This document shows, one piece after another, positions 15,053 to 23,859 of a stretch of DNA of 40,060 nucleotides. Positions within the stretch are counted from its first letter, which is position 1, and each line of letters begins with the position of its first letter. Below the pieces are notes generated by a model. That model did no database searches. It saw nothing but the letters and a program-made list of their open reading frames with translations, and was not told the origin of the DNA. The position numbers were made by a program, and so were the translations under genes. Source of the DNA: Candidatus Aminicenantota bacterium. GTDB taxonomy: Bacteria; Acidobacteriota; Aminicenantia; UBA2199. The stretch spans positions 1 to 40,060 of the forward strand of contig JAPKZK010000050.1 in assembly GCA_026393835.1 (NCBI GenBank), given 5' to 3'.

Positions 15053-16848
15053 ATGAAACTAAAAATTATTATATTACTGGTTGTGTTGGTATTACTGGTG
15101 GTTTCCAATGGGTATGGCGCGGTATTAAGGGGAAAAATCGTTTTAGCCAACAGTGGGGGAAAGCCCGTCGTGAATGCCCAGTTGTCTGCTTTTGGGGCCA
15201 ACCCGGGGGTTAGTACCAGCGCGGGTTTATTCCAGTTGGATTTTCCCGGTAAAAACCCCGGCGATGTGGTAATGGTGGTGTTTCAGAAACAAGGGTTTGA
15301 AGTTATTAATAAAAAGGACCTGGAAAGAGTGGTGCTGCGGCAAAGCCCGGATGAGGTATTGGAAATCGTCATGTGCCCGGAAGGGGAATGGCAGAAAAAT
15401 GCACTGGCTTACTTCGGGATTGCGGCTAAAGCAATAAACGAGGAATTCGATAAACGATTGAAAAAAATCGAAACCGAGATTATCGGGGGCAAAGAGGCGG
15501 AAATCCGTCGCCTGACGGAAGAGCGGGATGCGGCATTGGCGCAGGCCAAACGAATGTCTGAGGAGTTTGCGCAGGTCAACCTGGATGAAGCGTCCGATTT
15601 ATATAAAGAGGCTTTTGGGTATTTCACCAAAGGGGATATTGATAAGGCGTCGGTAGTATTGAACAAGGAGAAATTGGATAGGGCTTTTAAAATTGTTGAA
15701 AAAGAGAAAAAGAAAGCGGAACTGCGGGTTAAAGCGGCGCTGGAAGCAGGCAAACAATTGGCAAAGGATTATGTTTTGGGGGCGCGACTACTGAAAGTCA
15801 AATTCCGTTTCGTCGAAGCGGAAGGGTATTATGATAAAGCATTGGAGGCTGACCCGGAGAACCTGGATAATTACCAGGAATTCATTGCATTTTTATTGAA
15901 TCAAAATAATTTTCAAAAAGCTGAGGAAGTTTGTGATAAAGCCCTGTCCATTAAAATGGATGATGGGGCAAAAGCTATACTTCTCAACAACCTGGGGATT
16001 TTATATAAAAATACCGCTCGATTGAAGGAAGCAGAAAAAGCATACCTCGAAGCATTGAAAATTAGGCGTCAATTGGCGGCAACCAATCCCTCCTCGTATT
16101 TACCCGATATGGCCAGGACCCTCAACAACCTGGGGATTTTATATTCGGATACCACGCGCTTTACGGAAGCGGAGAAAGCGCACGCCGAAGCGAGGGAGAT
16201 TTATCGTCAACTGGTGGCAGCGAAACCCTCTGCGTATTTATCGTTTATGGCCGCTACCCTCAACAACCTGGGTTCTTTATATCATAGTACCATGCGATTG
16301 AAGGAAGCGGAGAAAGCGTACGCCGATGCGTTGTGGAGATTTATCGTCAACTGGCGGCAACCAATCCCGCCGCGTATTTATCAGTTGTGGCCACCACCCT
16401 CAACAACCTGGGGAATCTATATTCGAATACGACGCGCTTTACGGAAGCGGAGAAAGCGTATGTCGAAGCGTTGGAGATTTATCGTCAACTGGCGGCAACC
16501 AATCTCTCCGCGTATTTACCCGATGTGGCCAACACCCTCAATAACCTGGGCATATTGAATATCAATCATAAAAAATACGCTGATGCACTGTCGAATTTCC
16601 GGGAAGCATTAAGCATTCGAGAGAAACTGGTGGTAATATCTCCCCCCGCCTTCGACCTGGACTTGTGCCAAACCATCCTTTCAATGGCGTTTCTTTATAC
16701 AATAGCCCCGGACGACTGTGCGGAGCTTAAAGGAGAAATTCCGTCTCTCCTGAACCGCGCCATCACTATCTTAAAAAAATACCCGGATAATCCCCAGGCT
16801 CAGAAATATCTCGACGTGGTGGGACAATTAAAAAAAGAAATAAAATAA
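15053..16848 (+). pseudogene. Secreted TPR protein, copy A, broken by a 2-bp insertion
   Basis: The first frame gives a 27-residue or so signal peptide, then a small beta domain like carboxypeptidase regulatory domains (RGKIVL...GLFQLDF), a coiled coil around residues 125-200, and 46-residue tetratricopeptide repeats of the kinesin light chain type. The repeats are also 138-bp DNA repeats starting at 15983, 16121, 16259, 16399 and 16537. The third-to-fourth spacing is 140, because TG was duplicated near 16332-16335. Translation therefore shifts and stops at 16558, giving 501 residues. The original frame resumes at 16333 and runs to 16848, so the intact product would be about 597 residues. It may be a sequencing error, a recent mutation or phase variation. 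The intact paralogue is at 17885. Confidence 0.8.
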
Positions 16849-16966
16849 GACAACCGCCCAGGCCGTTGGGGGATATTTCCGGGGCCATTGTGGAACTTAA
16901 TTCTTCTGTCCCAAAATCTCATGCTTACCTAAAGAATGTGCATCCCCGAATTTCAATATTTTTTTC

Positions 16967-16995
16967 TTGATTTTTCAACCCACAAATGTTATAAT
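16967..16995 (+). promoter_or_regulatory. Promoter between TPR copy A and its membrane partner
   Basis: TTGATT (16967-16972), 17 nt, perfect TATAAT (16990-16995). It would allow the membrane gene and the second cassette to be expressed even though the TPR gene of copy A is broken. Confidence 0.6.
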
Positions 16996-17012
16996 TTTAC
17001 CAGGAGATGGTA

Positions 17013-17888
17013 ATGGCAAAAAAGAAAATATACAAAAACTCTTCAGTATCTATTAGGCAGCCTTTAAAGCCCATGATATTTGTTTCTATCTGCGCCGCCG
17101 GTCTTTTGATCGCGATGGGGCTCTTATTTCTCTATATTTTCAAAGCCGATGATCTTATCCGTCATGGCATAGAAAAACAGGTTTTTTATATTTTGTTGAT
17201 CCCATTGGGCTTATCTGCCGCTGCATTTTTATTTGGAGCTATGAAAGGGTTTGCTGCTTTCACCGGCAAAGTGTTTTCCGGGAAATTGGAAATAACCGGA
17301 CCCGGGGTGGTGTTTTTCCTGGTCATCATTCTTGGCTTTAATTTGATCCCTGAAAATCGTCCTTTCGATTTTACGATATATTTAAAGGATGGAGAAGGAA
17401 AGACCGTGTTGAAAAAAGATCAGGCCTATGTACGGTTGTTATTAGATAACAACCCTGTAACAGGTCAAACCGATGAGAATGGCGCAGTGGATTTCAAAGG
17501 GATCCCTCCGAAATTTATGGGCAGCACAGTCCCTGTGGAATTGGAGGCCAAACGATGGACATTCGTCAATGAAAAGATGTCCACGACCTGTGTGCTGCAA
17601 GGCAATCATGCGATATTGGTTGTCCAAAAGGATGCGAGTATTTCGAAGCTTTCCGGTTTGGTGACCGATGAAGAGGGGCGGTTTATCGCCGGGGCGAAAG
17701 TCGTGGTAAAAGGCATCGAAGCCAATACAGATGCAAAGGGGTGGTTTTTATTGAAAATCCCCCTGGAAAAGCAGGAAGAAAAGCAACTGGTAACGATTCA
17801 AAAGCCGGGTTATAAAAACAAGCTGGAATATGCGTACCCCGGGGACAAAACAAATCCTGTATTTATTTTAGAAAAAGAGGGAGATTGA
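17013..17888 (+). CDS. Membrane-anchored carboxypeptidase-regulatory-like protein, copy A
   Basis: A 291-residue protein. Three hydrophobic segments lie near residues 20-43, 60-82 and 97-112, followed by an exposed region of about 180 residues. The C-terminal region includes LSGLVTDEEGRFIAGAKVVV and NTDAKGWF, the signature of a CarboxypepD_reg beta-sandwich. An upstream segment with TGQTDENGAVDF has a similar strand pattern, so two such domains are likely. I start at 17013 because AGGAG is 6 nt upstream; the ATG at 17007 directly abuts it. Its stop overlaps the next gene by 4 nt (TTGA). The role is unknown. It presumably sits in the inner membrane and works with the secreted TPR protein. Confidence 0.7.
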   Translation: MAKKKIYKNSSVSIRQPLKPMIFVSICAAGLLIAMGLLFLYIFKADDLIRHGIEKQVFYILLIPLGLSAAAFLFGAMKGFAAFTGKVFSGKLEITGPGVVFFLVIILGFNLIPENRPFDFTIYLKDGEGKTVLKKDQAYVRLLLDNNPVTGQTDENGAVDFKGIPPKFMGSTVPVELEAKRWTFVNEKMSTTCVLQGNHAILVVQKDASISKLSGLVTDEEGRFIAGAKVVVKGIEANTDAKGWFLLKIPLEKQEEKQLVTIQKPGYKNKLEYAYPGDKTNPVFILEKEGD

Positions 17889-19402
17889 AAATGAAAATTA
17901 TTAAATCGATGGTCGTATTAATTTTATTGGTGGTTTCGAATGTGTATGGAGTGGTATTAAGGGGAAAAATCGTTTTATTGAGTAGTGGAGGAAAACCCGT
18001 CGCGTGTGCCCAGGTGATCGCTTTTGAAATCAATCCGCAGAGTAGTACAAGTGCGGGTTTATTCCAGTTGGATTTTCCCGATAAAAAACCCGGCGATGTG
18101 GTAATGTTGATCGTACAAAAAGAAGGGTTTGAAGTTATTAATAAAAAAGATTTGGAGAGTGTGGTGCTGCGACAAAACCCGGATGAGATATTGGAAATCG
18201 CCATGTGCCTGGAAGGGGCATGGCAGAAAAACGCACTGGCTTACTTCGGGATTGCGGCTATACCAATAAATGAGGAATACGATAAGCGACGGAAAAAAAT
18301 CGAAACCGAGATTATCGAGGGCAAAGAGGTAGAAATTCGTCGCCTGACGGAAGAGCGGGATGCGGCATTGGCGCAGGCGAAACAAATGTCTGAGGAGTTT
18401 GCGCAGGTGAACCTGGATGAAGCGTCCGATTTATATAAGGAGGCTTTTGGGTATTTCATCAAAGGGGATATTGATAAGGCATTGGAAGTATTAAACAAGG
18501 AGAAATTGGATAGGGCCTTTAAAATTGTTGAAGAAGAGAAAAAGAAAGCGGAACTGCGGGTTAAAGTGGCGCTGGAAGCAGGCAAACAATTGGCAAAGGA
18601 TTATATTTTGGGGGCGCGTCTATTGAAAGTCAAGTTCCGTTTCGTCGAAGCGGAAGGGTATTATGATAAGGCATTGGAGGCTGACCCGGAGAACCTGGAT
18701 AATTACCTGGAATTCGTTGTATTTCTATGGAATCAAAAGAACTTTCAAAAAGCGGAGGGAGTTTGTAATAAAGCCCTGTCCATTAAAATGGATGATGGTT
18801 CAAAAGCGGGGTTTCTCAACAGCCTGGGGAATCTCTATTCGAAGACCACGCGATTGACGGAAGCGGAGAAGGCGTACGACGAAGCATTGGAAATCCGCCG
18901 CAAACTGGCGGAAACGAATCCATCCGTGTATTTACCAGGTGTTGCTAAGACCCTCAACAACCTGGGGGTGTTGTATTCAAATACAAGGCGCTTGACAAAA
19001 GCGGAGACGGCGTTTACCGAAGCGTTGGGGATATACCGAAAACTGGCGGAAACGAATCCCTCCGCTTATTTACCCGATGTTGCCATGACCCTCAACAACT
19101 GGGGCCTACTGAATATCAGTCGTAAAGAATACCCCGATGCACTGTCGAATCTCCGGGAAGCGTTAAACATACGGGAGAAACTTGCGGCAATATCTCCCTC
19201 CGACTTCGACCTTGATCTGTGCCAAGCCATTTTCACTATGACCGATCTCTATTTTTCATCGCCCGAAGCCTGTGCAGAGCTTAAAGGAGAAATTCCGACT
19301 CTCCTGGATCGCGCCATAGACATCTTAAAAAAGTACCCGGATAATCCCCAGGCCCTGCAATTTCTCAAATATGCGGAACAATTAAAAAATGAAATAAAAT
19401 AA
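17885..19402 (+). CDS. Secreted TPR protein, copy B (intact)
   Basis: A 505-residue intact paralogue of 15053-16848. A signal peptide covers residues 1-22 or so, followed by a carboxypeptidase-regulatory-like strand domain, a coiled coil around 130-200 and three 46-residue TPR units (DNA repeats at 18815, 18953 and 19091) against five in copy A. A conserved C-terminal tail includes CAELKGEIP and KKYPDNPQA. The start is either the TTG at 17885, which overlaps the previous stop and aligns with the start of copy A, or the ATG at 17891 with GAGGGAG about 7 nt upstream. TPR proteins of this kind bind partner proteins; nothing enzymatic is visible. It is followed after 14 nt by its membrane partner. 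Confidence 0.8.
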   Translation: MKMKIIKSMVVLILLVVSNVYGVVLRGKIVLLSSGGKPVACAQVIAFEINPQSSTSAGLFQLDFPDKKPGDVVMLIVQKEGFEVINKKDLESVVLRQNPDEILEIAMCLEGAWQKNALAYFGIAAIPINEEYDKRRKKIETEIIEGKEVEIRRLTEERDAALAQAKQMSEEFAQVNLDEASDLYKEAFGYFIKGDIDKALEVLNKEKLDRAFKIVEEEKKKAELRVKVALEAGKQLAKDYILGARLLKVKFRFVEAEGYYDKALEADPENLDNYLEFVVFLWNQKNFQKAEGVCNKALSIKMDDGSKAGFLNSLGNLYSKTTRLTEAEKAYDEALEIRRKLAETNPSVYLPGVAKTLNNLGVLYSNTRRLTKAETAFTEALGIYRKLAETNPSAYLPDVAMTLNNWGLLNISRKEYPDALSNLREALNIREKLAAISPSDFDLDLCQAIFTMTDLYFSSPEACAELKGEIPTLLDRAIDILKKYPDNPQALQFLKYAEQLKNEIK

Positions 19403-19416
19403 AACTGGAGTTATTA

Positions 19417-20187
19417 ATGGCAAAAAAGAAAACATCCGATTCCATTAAACAGCCTTTAAACCCCATGATATATGTTTATATCAGCGCCGCCGGTCTTTTG
19501 ATCGCGATGGGGCTCTTATTTCTCTATATTTTCAAAGCCGCTGATCTTATCCGTCACGGCATCGAAAAACAGGTTTTTTATATCTTGCTATTCCCGTTGG
19601 GTTTATCCGCCGCTGCATTTTTGTTTGGCGCCATGCGCGGGTATGCCATTTACACCGGCAAAGCGTTTTCCGGGAAATTGGAATTAACCGGACCCGGGGT
19701 GGTGTTTTTCCTGGTCATCATCCTTGGTTTTTATTTGATCCCTGAAAATCGTCCTTTCGATTTTACCATTTATTTGAAAGATGCGGAAGGGAAAACAGTG
19801 CTAAAGAAAGATGAGGCCCTCCTTCGGATAATATTAAACAATCGCCCTGAAACTGGGCAAACCGATGAGAACGGCGCAGTGGATTTCAAAGCCATCGATG
19901 CCAAATTAATGGGCAGTACGGTCCCGGTGGAATTAGAGGCCAAACGATGGACATTTGCCGATGGAAAAATGTCCACCTCCTGTGTGCTGCAAGGCAATCA
20001 TGCGGTATTGGTTGTAAGGCGGGATGACAGTCTTTCCAGGCTTTCCGGTTTGGTGACAGATGCAGAGGGGCGGTTTATCGCCGGGGCGAAAGTGGTGGTA
20101 AAAGGCATTGAAACCAATACGGATGCAAACGGGTGGTTTTCATTGGAAATCCCCCCGGAAAAGCAGGAAGAAAAACAATTCGTGTAA
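19417..20187 (+). CDS. Membrane-anchored carboxypeptidase-regulatory-like protein, copy B (shortened)
   Basis: A 256-residue paralogue of the protein at 17013-17888 with the same N-terminal hydrophobic segments and the LSGLVTDAEGRFIAGAKVVV domain. It ends at QFV where copy A continues for about 30 more residues. The end coincides with a short repeated phrase built from ATTCGTG (20178-20206), so the original 3' end seems to have been replaced. The missing residues form the last strands of the carboxypeptidase-regulatory-like domain, so folding may be affected. GGAG lies 6 nt before the ATG. Confidence 0.68.
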   Translation: MAKKKTSDSIKQPLNPMIYVYISAAGLLIAMGLLFLYIFKAADLIRHGIEKQVFYILLFPLGLSAAAFLFGAMRGYAIYTGKAFSGKLELTGPGVVFFLVIILGFYLIPENRPFDFTIYLKDAEGKTVLKKDEALLRIILNNRPETGQTDENGAVDFKAIDAKLMGSTVPVELEAKRWTFADGKMSTSCVLQGNHAVLVVRRDDSLSRLSGLVTDAEGRFIAGAKVVVKGIETNTDANGWFSLEIPPEKQEEKQFV

Positions 20188-20206
20188 ATTCGTGTAATTC
20201 GTGGGC
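20178..20206 (+). repeat. ATTCGTG phrase at the end of the shortened gene
   Basis: Three tandem ATTCGTG words spaced 9-11 nt apart supply the premature TAA of the preceding gene. A related CGATTCGTGATTCGTG lies at 14848-14863. Confidence 0.4.
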
Positions 20207-20222
20207 CAAAATCTTTTTGTGG

Positions 20223-20239
20223 AACAGGCGTTGCCTGTT
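20223..20239. terminator. Hairpin between convergent genes
   Basis: AACAGGC (20223-20229) and GCCTGTT (20233-20239) pair around a 3-nt loop. It overlaps the TAA stop of the minus-strand gene at 20238. There is no clear T-run on either side, so its role as a terminator is uncertain. Confidence 0.3.
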
Positions 20240-21959
20240 ACCTGACAAAGACCTCTTTGCCTGAAAAGACAATGGCCAGTTTTTTGATATGTTTAATTCC
20301 TCTTTCCACCAGTTCGGTTTCGTATTGTTTTGCTTCGATCTGGGCCATGGCAGCTTCAACCGCGGTTTCTACCGTTTCATTCGCATCTTTGTCCACCGAC
20401 TTGAACTCAATCACATACCCGATTTTGGTACAGTCTTTGGGAATAATCATGATATCGTATCTACCGTAACCGGATTCGCGGTTGGATTTTACTTCATGGG
20501 TATTGGATATCCAGATCAGCAGACCGGCCACCAATGCATGATAAACTTTCTCCGGCTCATTACCAAAATCGTGGTAACTGAATACGGCCAGTACAATCAT
20601 TTTCAACATTTTTTCGAAGAGTTTAATATCGCCATCGATCAATGCTTTGAGCATAATCTCCAATTTCTTATTTTCGATCTTGGTGGAAAAATAGCGGTCG
20701 ATAATACCGGTATACGTGGCCCTTACTTCTTTATTGGGAATCGCCAGGGAATAATAAGTTTTTTCCGAAACACCGTCAAACCTCTCGGCGGTCTGTTTCA
20801 GATATCCACCCATTAATAAGAAACTCCACAATAAATCCTCCCGGTTGGCGACTTCTTTCAATATGATGTTTTCCTCGATGGCTTTTTCAATGGACTCGCC
20901 GCGGATGAGCTGTTCCAAATCTTCCTTGAGTTCTGTCCCGCCCCTGGATAACAACGAATCCACGATCTGGTTGTCGGAGGTATTAATCCAGTAAGGTTTT
21001 AATTTTTTCTCCTCGTCGTTCAAGAAATTGATAATAGACCAGGGATTATATATAACCTTGCCACCGAATAGGTAACCGTTATACCACAACTGGACCTGGT
21101 CATACATATCCGAAACCTGGAAATCCTCCAGCATGGTTTTGACTTCTTCTTCGGTGAACCCGAAATGGTTGCTAAATTTTGACGCCAGCAGCGTATACAC
21201 GCCAGGGTTGTTGAGGCCGGAAAAAATTGATTCCTTCGCAATCCGCATAATACCGGTGAGGACGCTTTTTTCCAGGTATCGATCGGTGTCTTTCAAACCC
21301 CCGCTCAGGAAGTTACGCATAAAGTTGATGATATCTTCAAAATAACCGTAATTAAAACCGGCATGGATCGGGGCGTCATATTCATCGATCAAAATAACCA
21401 CCCGTTCATTGTAAAACCGGCTTAAGAAAATAAGCAGGTTTTCCAGGCTGTTTTCATAGTCGCCTTCGTCTCCTTTTAGAGCAATGATTTTTTGATAATA
21501 TTTCCGTTCGTGTGGCATCAATATTTGACTGTCAAGCAGGTAGTGATGTCTGCCATATTCTTTCTGGATAAGCTTTTTTATCTTGCTCCGACAAGATTTC
21601 CAACTCTGTTCCTTGATAAGCCTGAAGGTCAAAAAAATAACCGGGTGTTTTCCCATTTTATCCAGGTACTCCTGACCTGCTCCGCGGATGGCCAGGGAGT
21701 CGAATAAGCTCTTATTGGAATCACCGGGACGAGGTGCTTGTGTACCTGGGGGCGTGGTTTCCGGGCAGCAGTCGTAAAAATATCCCAGCATGGAAAGATT
21801 GAGTGTTTTCCCGAATCGCCGGGGACGGGGAATAAGGAGGATTTTATCGCCGCTGTCGATGATTTCTTTGATAAATAGGGTTTTATCGACGTAATAGTAA
21901 TTCCCTGTCACTATATCTTTGAAATCCGAAATCCCAATAGGCAGTTTTTTCATTTTCAT
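20238..21959 (-). CDS. AAA-ATPase-like protein with PDDEXK_9 nuclease domain
   Basis: A 573-residue protein of a widespread family (PF09820 plus PF08011). The N-terminus carries ISDFKDIVTGNYYYVDKT and the Walker A-like RPRRFGKTLNLSML near residues 45-58. A Walker B-like VVILIDEYDAPIHAG follows near residue 190. The C-terminal domain, about residues 490-573, has YGRYDIMIIP followed by YVIEFKSV, the D and ExK positions of the PD-(D/E)XK fold. Both domains look complete. The biological role of this family is not settled. It is expanded in many anaerobes and is sometimes listed near defence genes. An insertion rich in Pro and Gly, around residues 63-80, is unusual. Confidence 0.9.
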   Translation of the reverse strand: MKMKKLPIGISDFKDIVTGNYYYVDKTLFIKEIIDSGDKILLIPRPRRFGKTLNLSMLGYFYDCCPETTPPGTQAPRPGDSNKSLFDSLAIRGAGQEYLDKMGKHPVIFLTFRLIKEQSWKSCRSKIKKLIQKEYGRHHYLLDSQILMPHERKYYQKIIALKGDEGDYENSLENLLIFLSRFYNERVVILIDEYDAPIHAGFNYGYFEDIINFMRNFLSGGLKDTDRYLEKSVLTGIMRIAKESIFSGLNNPGVYTLLASKFSNHFGFTEEEVKTMLEDFQVSDMYDQVQLWYNGYLFGGKVIYNPWSIINFLNDEEKKLKPYWINTSDNQIVDSLLSRGGTELKEDLEQLIRGESIEKAIEENIILKEVANREDLLWSFLLMGGYLKQTAERFDGVSEKTYYSLAIPNKEVRATYTGIIDRYFSTKIENKKLEIMLKALIDGDIKLFEKMLKMIVLAVFSYHDFGNEPEKVYHALVAGLLIWISNTHEVKSNRESGYGRYDIMIIPKDCTKIGYVIEFKSVDKDANETVETAVEAAMAQIEAKQYETELVERGIKHIKKLAIVFSGKEVFVR

Positions 21960-21977
21960 CTTTTCTCACCGGGAACT

Positions 21978-22006
21978 ATTATAGCATATTAAAAATTCAT
22001 TGACAA
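21978..22006 (-). promoter_or_regulatory. Promoter of the PDDEXK_9 ATPase gene
   Basis: On the minus strand TTGTCA (22001-22006), 17 nt, perfect TATAAT (21978-21983), about 19 nt before the ATG at 21959. The gene can thus be expressed independently of the upstream binding-protein gene. Confidence 0.65.
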
Positions 22007-22040
22007 CGGTCTATTCTATCACCCAATGCAGTCGTTTTTT

Positions 22041-22065
22041 TCGCGTCTTTCGCGTGTTTCGCGGG
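22041..22065 (+). repeat. Interspersed CGTGTTTCGCG phrase, copy 2
   Basis: The phrase TCGCGTCTTTCGCGTGTTTC matches 14889-14914 and sits just beyond the 3' end of the binding-protein gene. Confidence 0.45.
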
Positions 22066-22067
22066 CA

Positions 22068-23597
22068 CTATCTTGTCCATTGGCGGATGTCGATTAAAAA
22101 ATCGCTTTCCGAGCCTACCAGCGTGCTGACTGTACCGGGTATCTTTATCTTCCGCGAAACCCCCATATAATAGTAAAGATTGAACAACGGTATTAACGGC
22201 AGCTCCTCCAGCCATAGTCCGTGCGCCTTAAGGTAAACGGCTTCCCGTTTCACCGGGTCCAATTCCAGCAGCCCCTGGTCCAGCAGCCGGTCCATCTCCG
22301 GGCTCCTGTAATGCGCGTAATTAAAATAGGAGTCGCTGTAAAAAATATCTTTCAAGTCATAATCGATATCCAATATATAACCCGAGACCGCCATATCATA
22401 AGCGGATTTTTTTATGTACTCCAGGAAAGTATGATACTCGAGGAAAATCGGGGTGAGCTGGATATTATAGGGCTTCAACTCCCCCTGTAAGAACAGGATA
22501 AACTCTTTGCGAATTTTACTTTCCGAGTTGCCCAGGATCTTAAGTTGTAACGGTTTTTCCAGCGGCTGTACCGGGAATTTTCCCCCTTTGGTTTTCCCGT
22601 TTAAAAGTAAAAAAGGCGTAAATACCCGCTCCCCCTTGCCGTTTAAGAAACGGTCCACGAAATCCCCCTGGACTAAGAGGTTATAAAATATTCGCCGCAC
22701 TTCCCTGGCCAGTTTTACATTCCTCAAGTTAAACACCAGGTAGGTATAGCCGAATTTTTTATACTCCAGGATAATGAATTTTTGCCGCCATTCCTTTATC
22801 TTACCGTAGGTCTCGCTGTGGTCCGGTTGGAGTTCGCAGATATCGATTTCGTCATTGCTGAGTTTTAACGGCGCCAGTTGCGTATAAGAGACCACGCTGT
22901 ATTGGATGGAACGGTGCATGGTGGGGTTTTTATCCGCGTCTTTTAAGGACAGGATAATTTTCGCCGGTTCGCTCACCTGTTGGATACAGTAAGCGCCGGT
23001 CCCGGACATGATCATGGACCTGAACGCCGCGGGGTCTGTTCCGGCAATTTCCCCGTCCTCCAGGACCTTGATACATAAATAACATTTCCAGGGGGCCGGC
23101 AAATAATTCAAAGTAAGTTTTAAAGTATATTTATCGACCTTTTCCACGCGGTTTATAAAGCCCAGTTTGGAGCTGTAGGGCGAATTGAAATTCGGATCTC
23201 TTATTCGTTCCAGGGTTGCCGTAACGTCGCCGGCATCCAGTTCCCGGCCATTGGAAAAGAAAATATTTTTTTTTAAAGTCAAAATAATTTCTTTATTCTT
23301 ATTTCCCCGGCGGTAATCCAGGACCAGTCCGTTTTGCAGACTGCCCGCGCCGTCGAAATAAAACAGGGCGTCGAACACTTTGTTCAAAACCGCCTGCGAG
23401 GTTTCATCCACCGCATAGAGCGGGTTCAGCGAAGCGGGGAAGTTAGCGATACCTATTCGCAGCGTTTCTTTACCTTCCGCTGTGGAAAGTGTGGAAAGAG
23501 CAGGGTGCAGCGAATAGAGGGGCCGTGAATACATCGATATAAAAAGCATGGCGCATAAAAAACCAGGATAAATGTATTTCCCGTTGTTTTTTTTCAT
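22068..23597 (-). CDS. Extracellular solute-binding protein, family 5 (peptide/nickel type)
   Basis: A 509-residue secreted binding protein of ABC importers. The ATG at 23597 is preferred because GGAG lies 8 nt upstream and it begins a normal signal peptide. A longer frame from 23762 is open but starts with unrelated sequence. The mature protein opens with ETLRIGIANFPASLNPLYA, the classic SBP_bac_5 beginning, and continues with LVLDYRRGN and NIFFSNGRELDAGDVTATLERI, as expected for the ligand cleft. Members bind oligopeptides, dipeptides or nickel. No permease or ATPase genes are nearby, so this is an orphan whose transporter lies elsewhere, or a sensor-type protein. Confidence 0.85.
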   Translation of the reverse strand: MKKNNGKYIYPGFLCAMLFISMYSRPLYSLHPALSTLSTAEGKETLRIGIANFPASLNPLYAVDETSQAVLNKVFDALFYFDGAGSLQNGLVLDYRRGNKNKEIILTLKKNIFFSNGRELDAGDVTATLERIRDPNFNSPYSSKLGFINRVEKVDKYTLKLTLNYLPAPWKCYLCIKVLEDGEIAGTDPAAFRSMIMSGTGAYCIQQVSEPAKIILSLKDADKNPTMHRSIQYSVVSYTQLAPLKLSNDEIDICELQPDHSETYGKIKEWRQKFIILEYKKFGYTYLVFNLRNVKLAREVRRIFYNLLVQGDFVDRFLNGKGERVFTPFLLLNGKTKGGKFPVQPLEKPLQLKILGNSESKIRKEFILFLQGELKPYNIQLTPIFLEYHTFLEYIKKSAYDMAVSGYILDIDYDLKDIFYSDSYFNYAHYRSPEMDRLLDQGLLELDPVKREAVYLKAHGLWLEELPLIPLFNLYYYMGVSRKIKIPGTVSTLVGSESDFLIDIRQWTR

Positions 23598-23641
23598 GTA
23601 GTTACTCCGGTTTGTCTTTATGTTTTTCATAAGAAGTAAAC

Positions 23642-23647
23642 ATTGTA
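23642..23647 (-). promoter_or_regulatory. Possible -10 box of the binding-protein gene
   Basis: TACAAT on the minus strand about 45 nt before the ATG at 23597. No convincing -35 box is seen at the right distance. Confidence 0.25.
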
Positions 23648-23800
23648 GCAGAAAACATAGAAAAATGTAACCCATTGGCGGTAAAATTGTGCAAAAGAGG
23701 GTGGAATTATAATAATTAAAAAAAGCCGCGGACGGAACTGCAACATGGACTTTCACAGGCAAAAAAAATTCCGCCGGGATATTTTCTTTTGTGTGGGGAT

Positions 23801-23829
23801 TTGACTTTTTTTTTTATTTCTGATATGGT
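23801..23829 (+). promoter_or_regulatory. Promoter of the Yip1 family gene
   Basis: TTGACT (23801-23806), a T-rich 17-nt spacer and TATGGT (23824-23829), followed by GGAGG and the ATG at 23860. Confidence 0.55.
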
Positions 23830-23859
23830 GTGGTCCTAAAAAAAAATTGGAGGTTTAAA

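Noticed and set aside
16333..16558. Programmed frameshifting in the TPR gene
   Set aside because: No slippery heptamer or following structure is seen at the site; a simple TG duplication explains the 140-bp spacing better.
23598..23762. N-terminal extension of the solute-binding protein
   Set aside because: The extra residues have no family character, and a good ribosome site and signal peptide occur at 23597.
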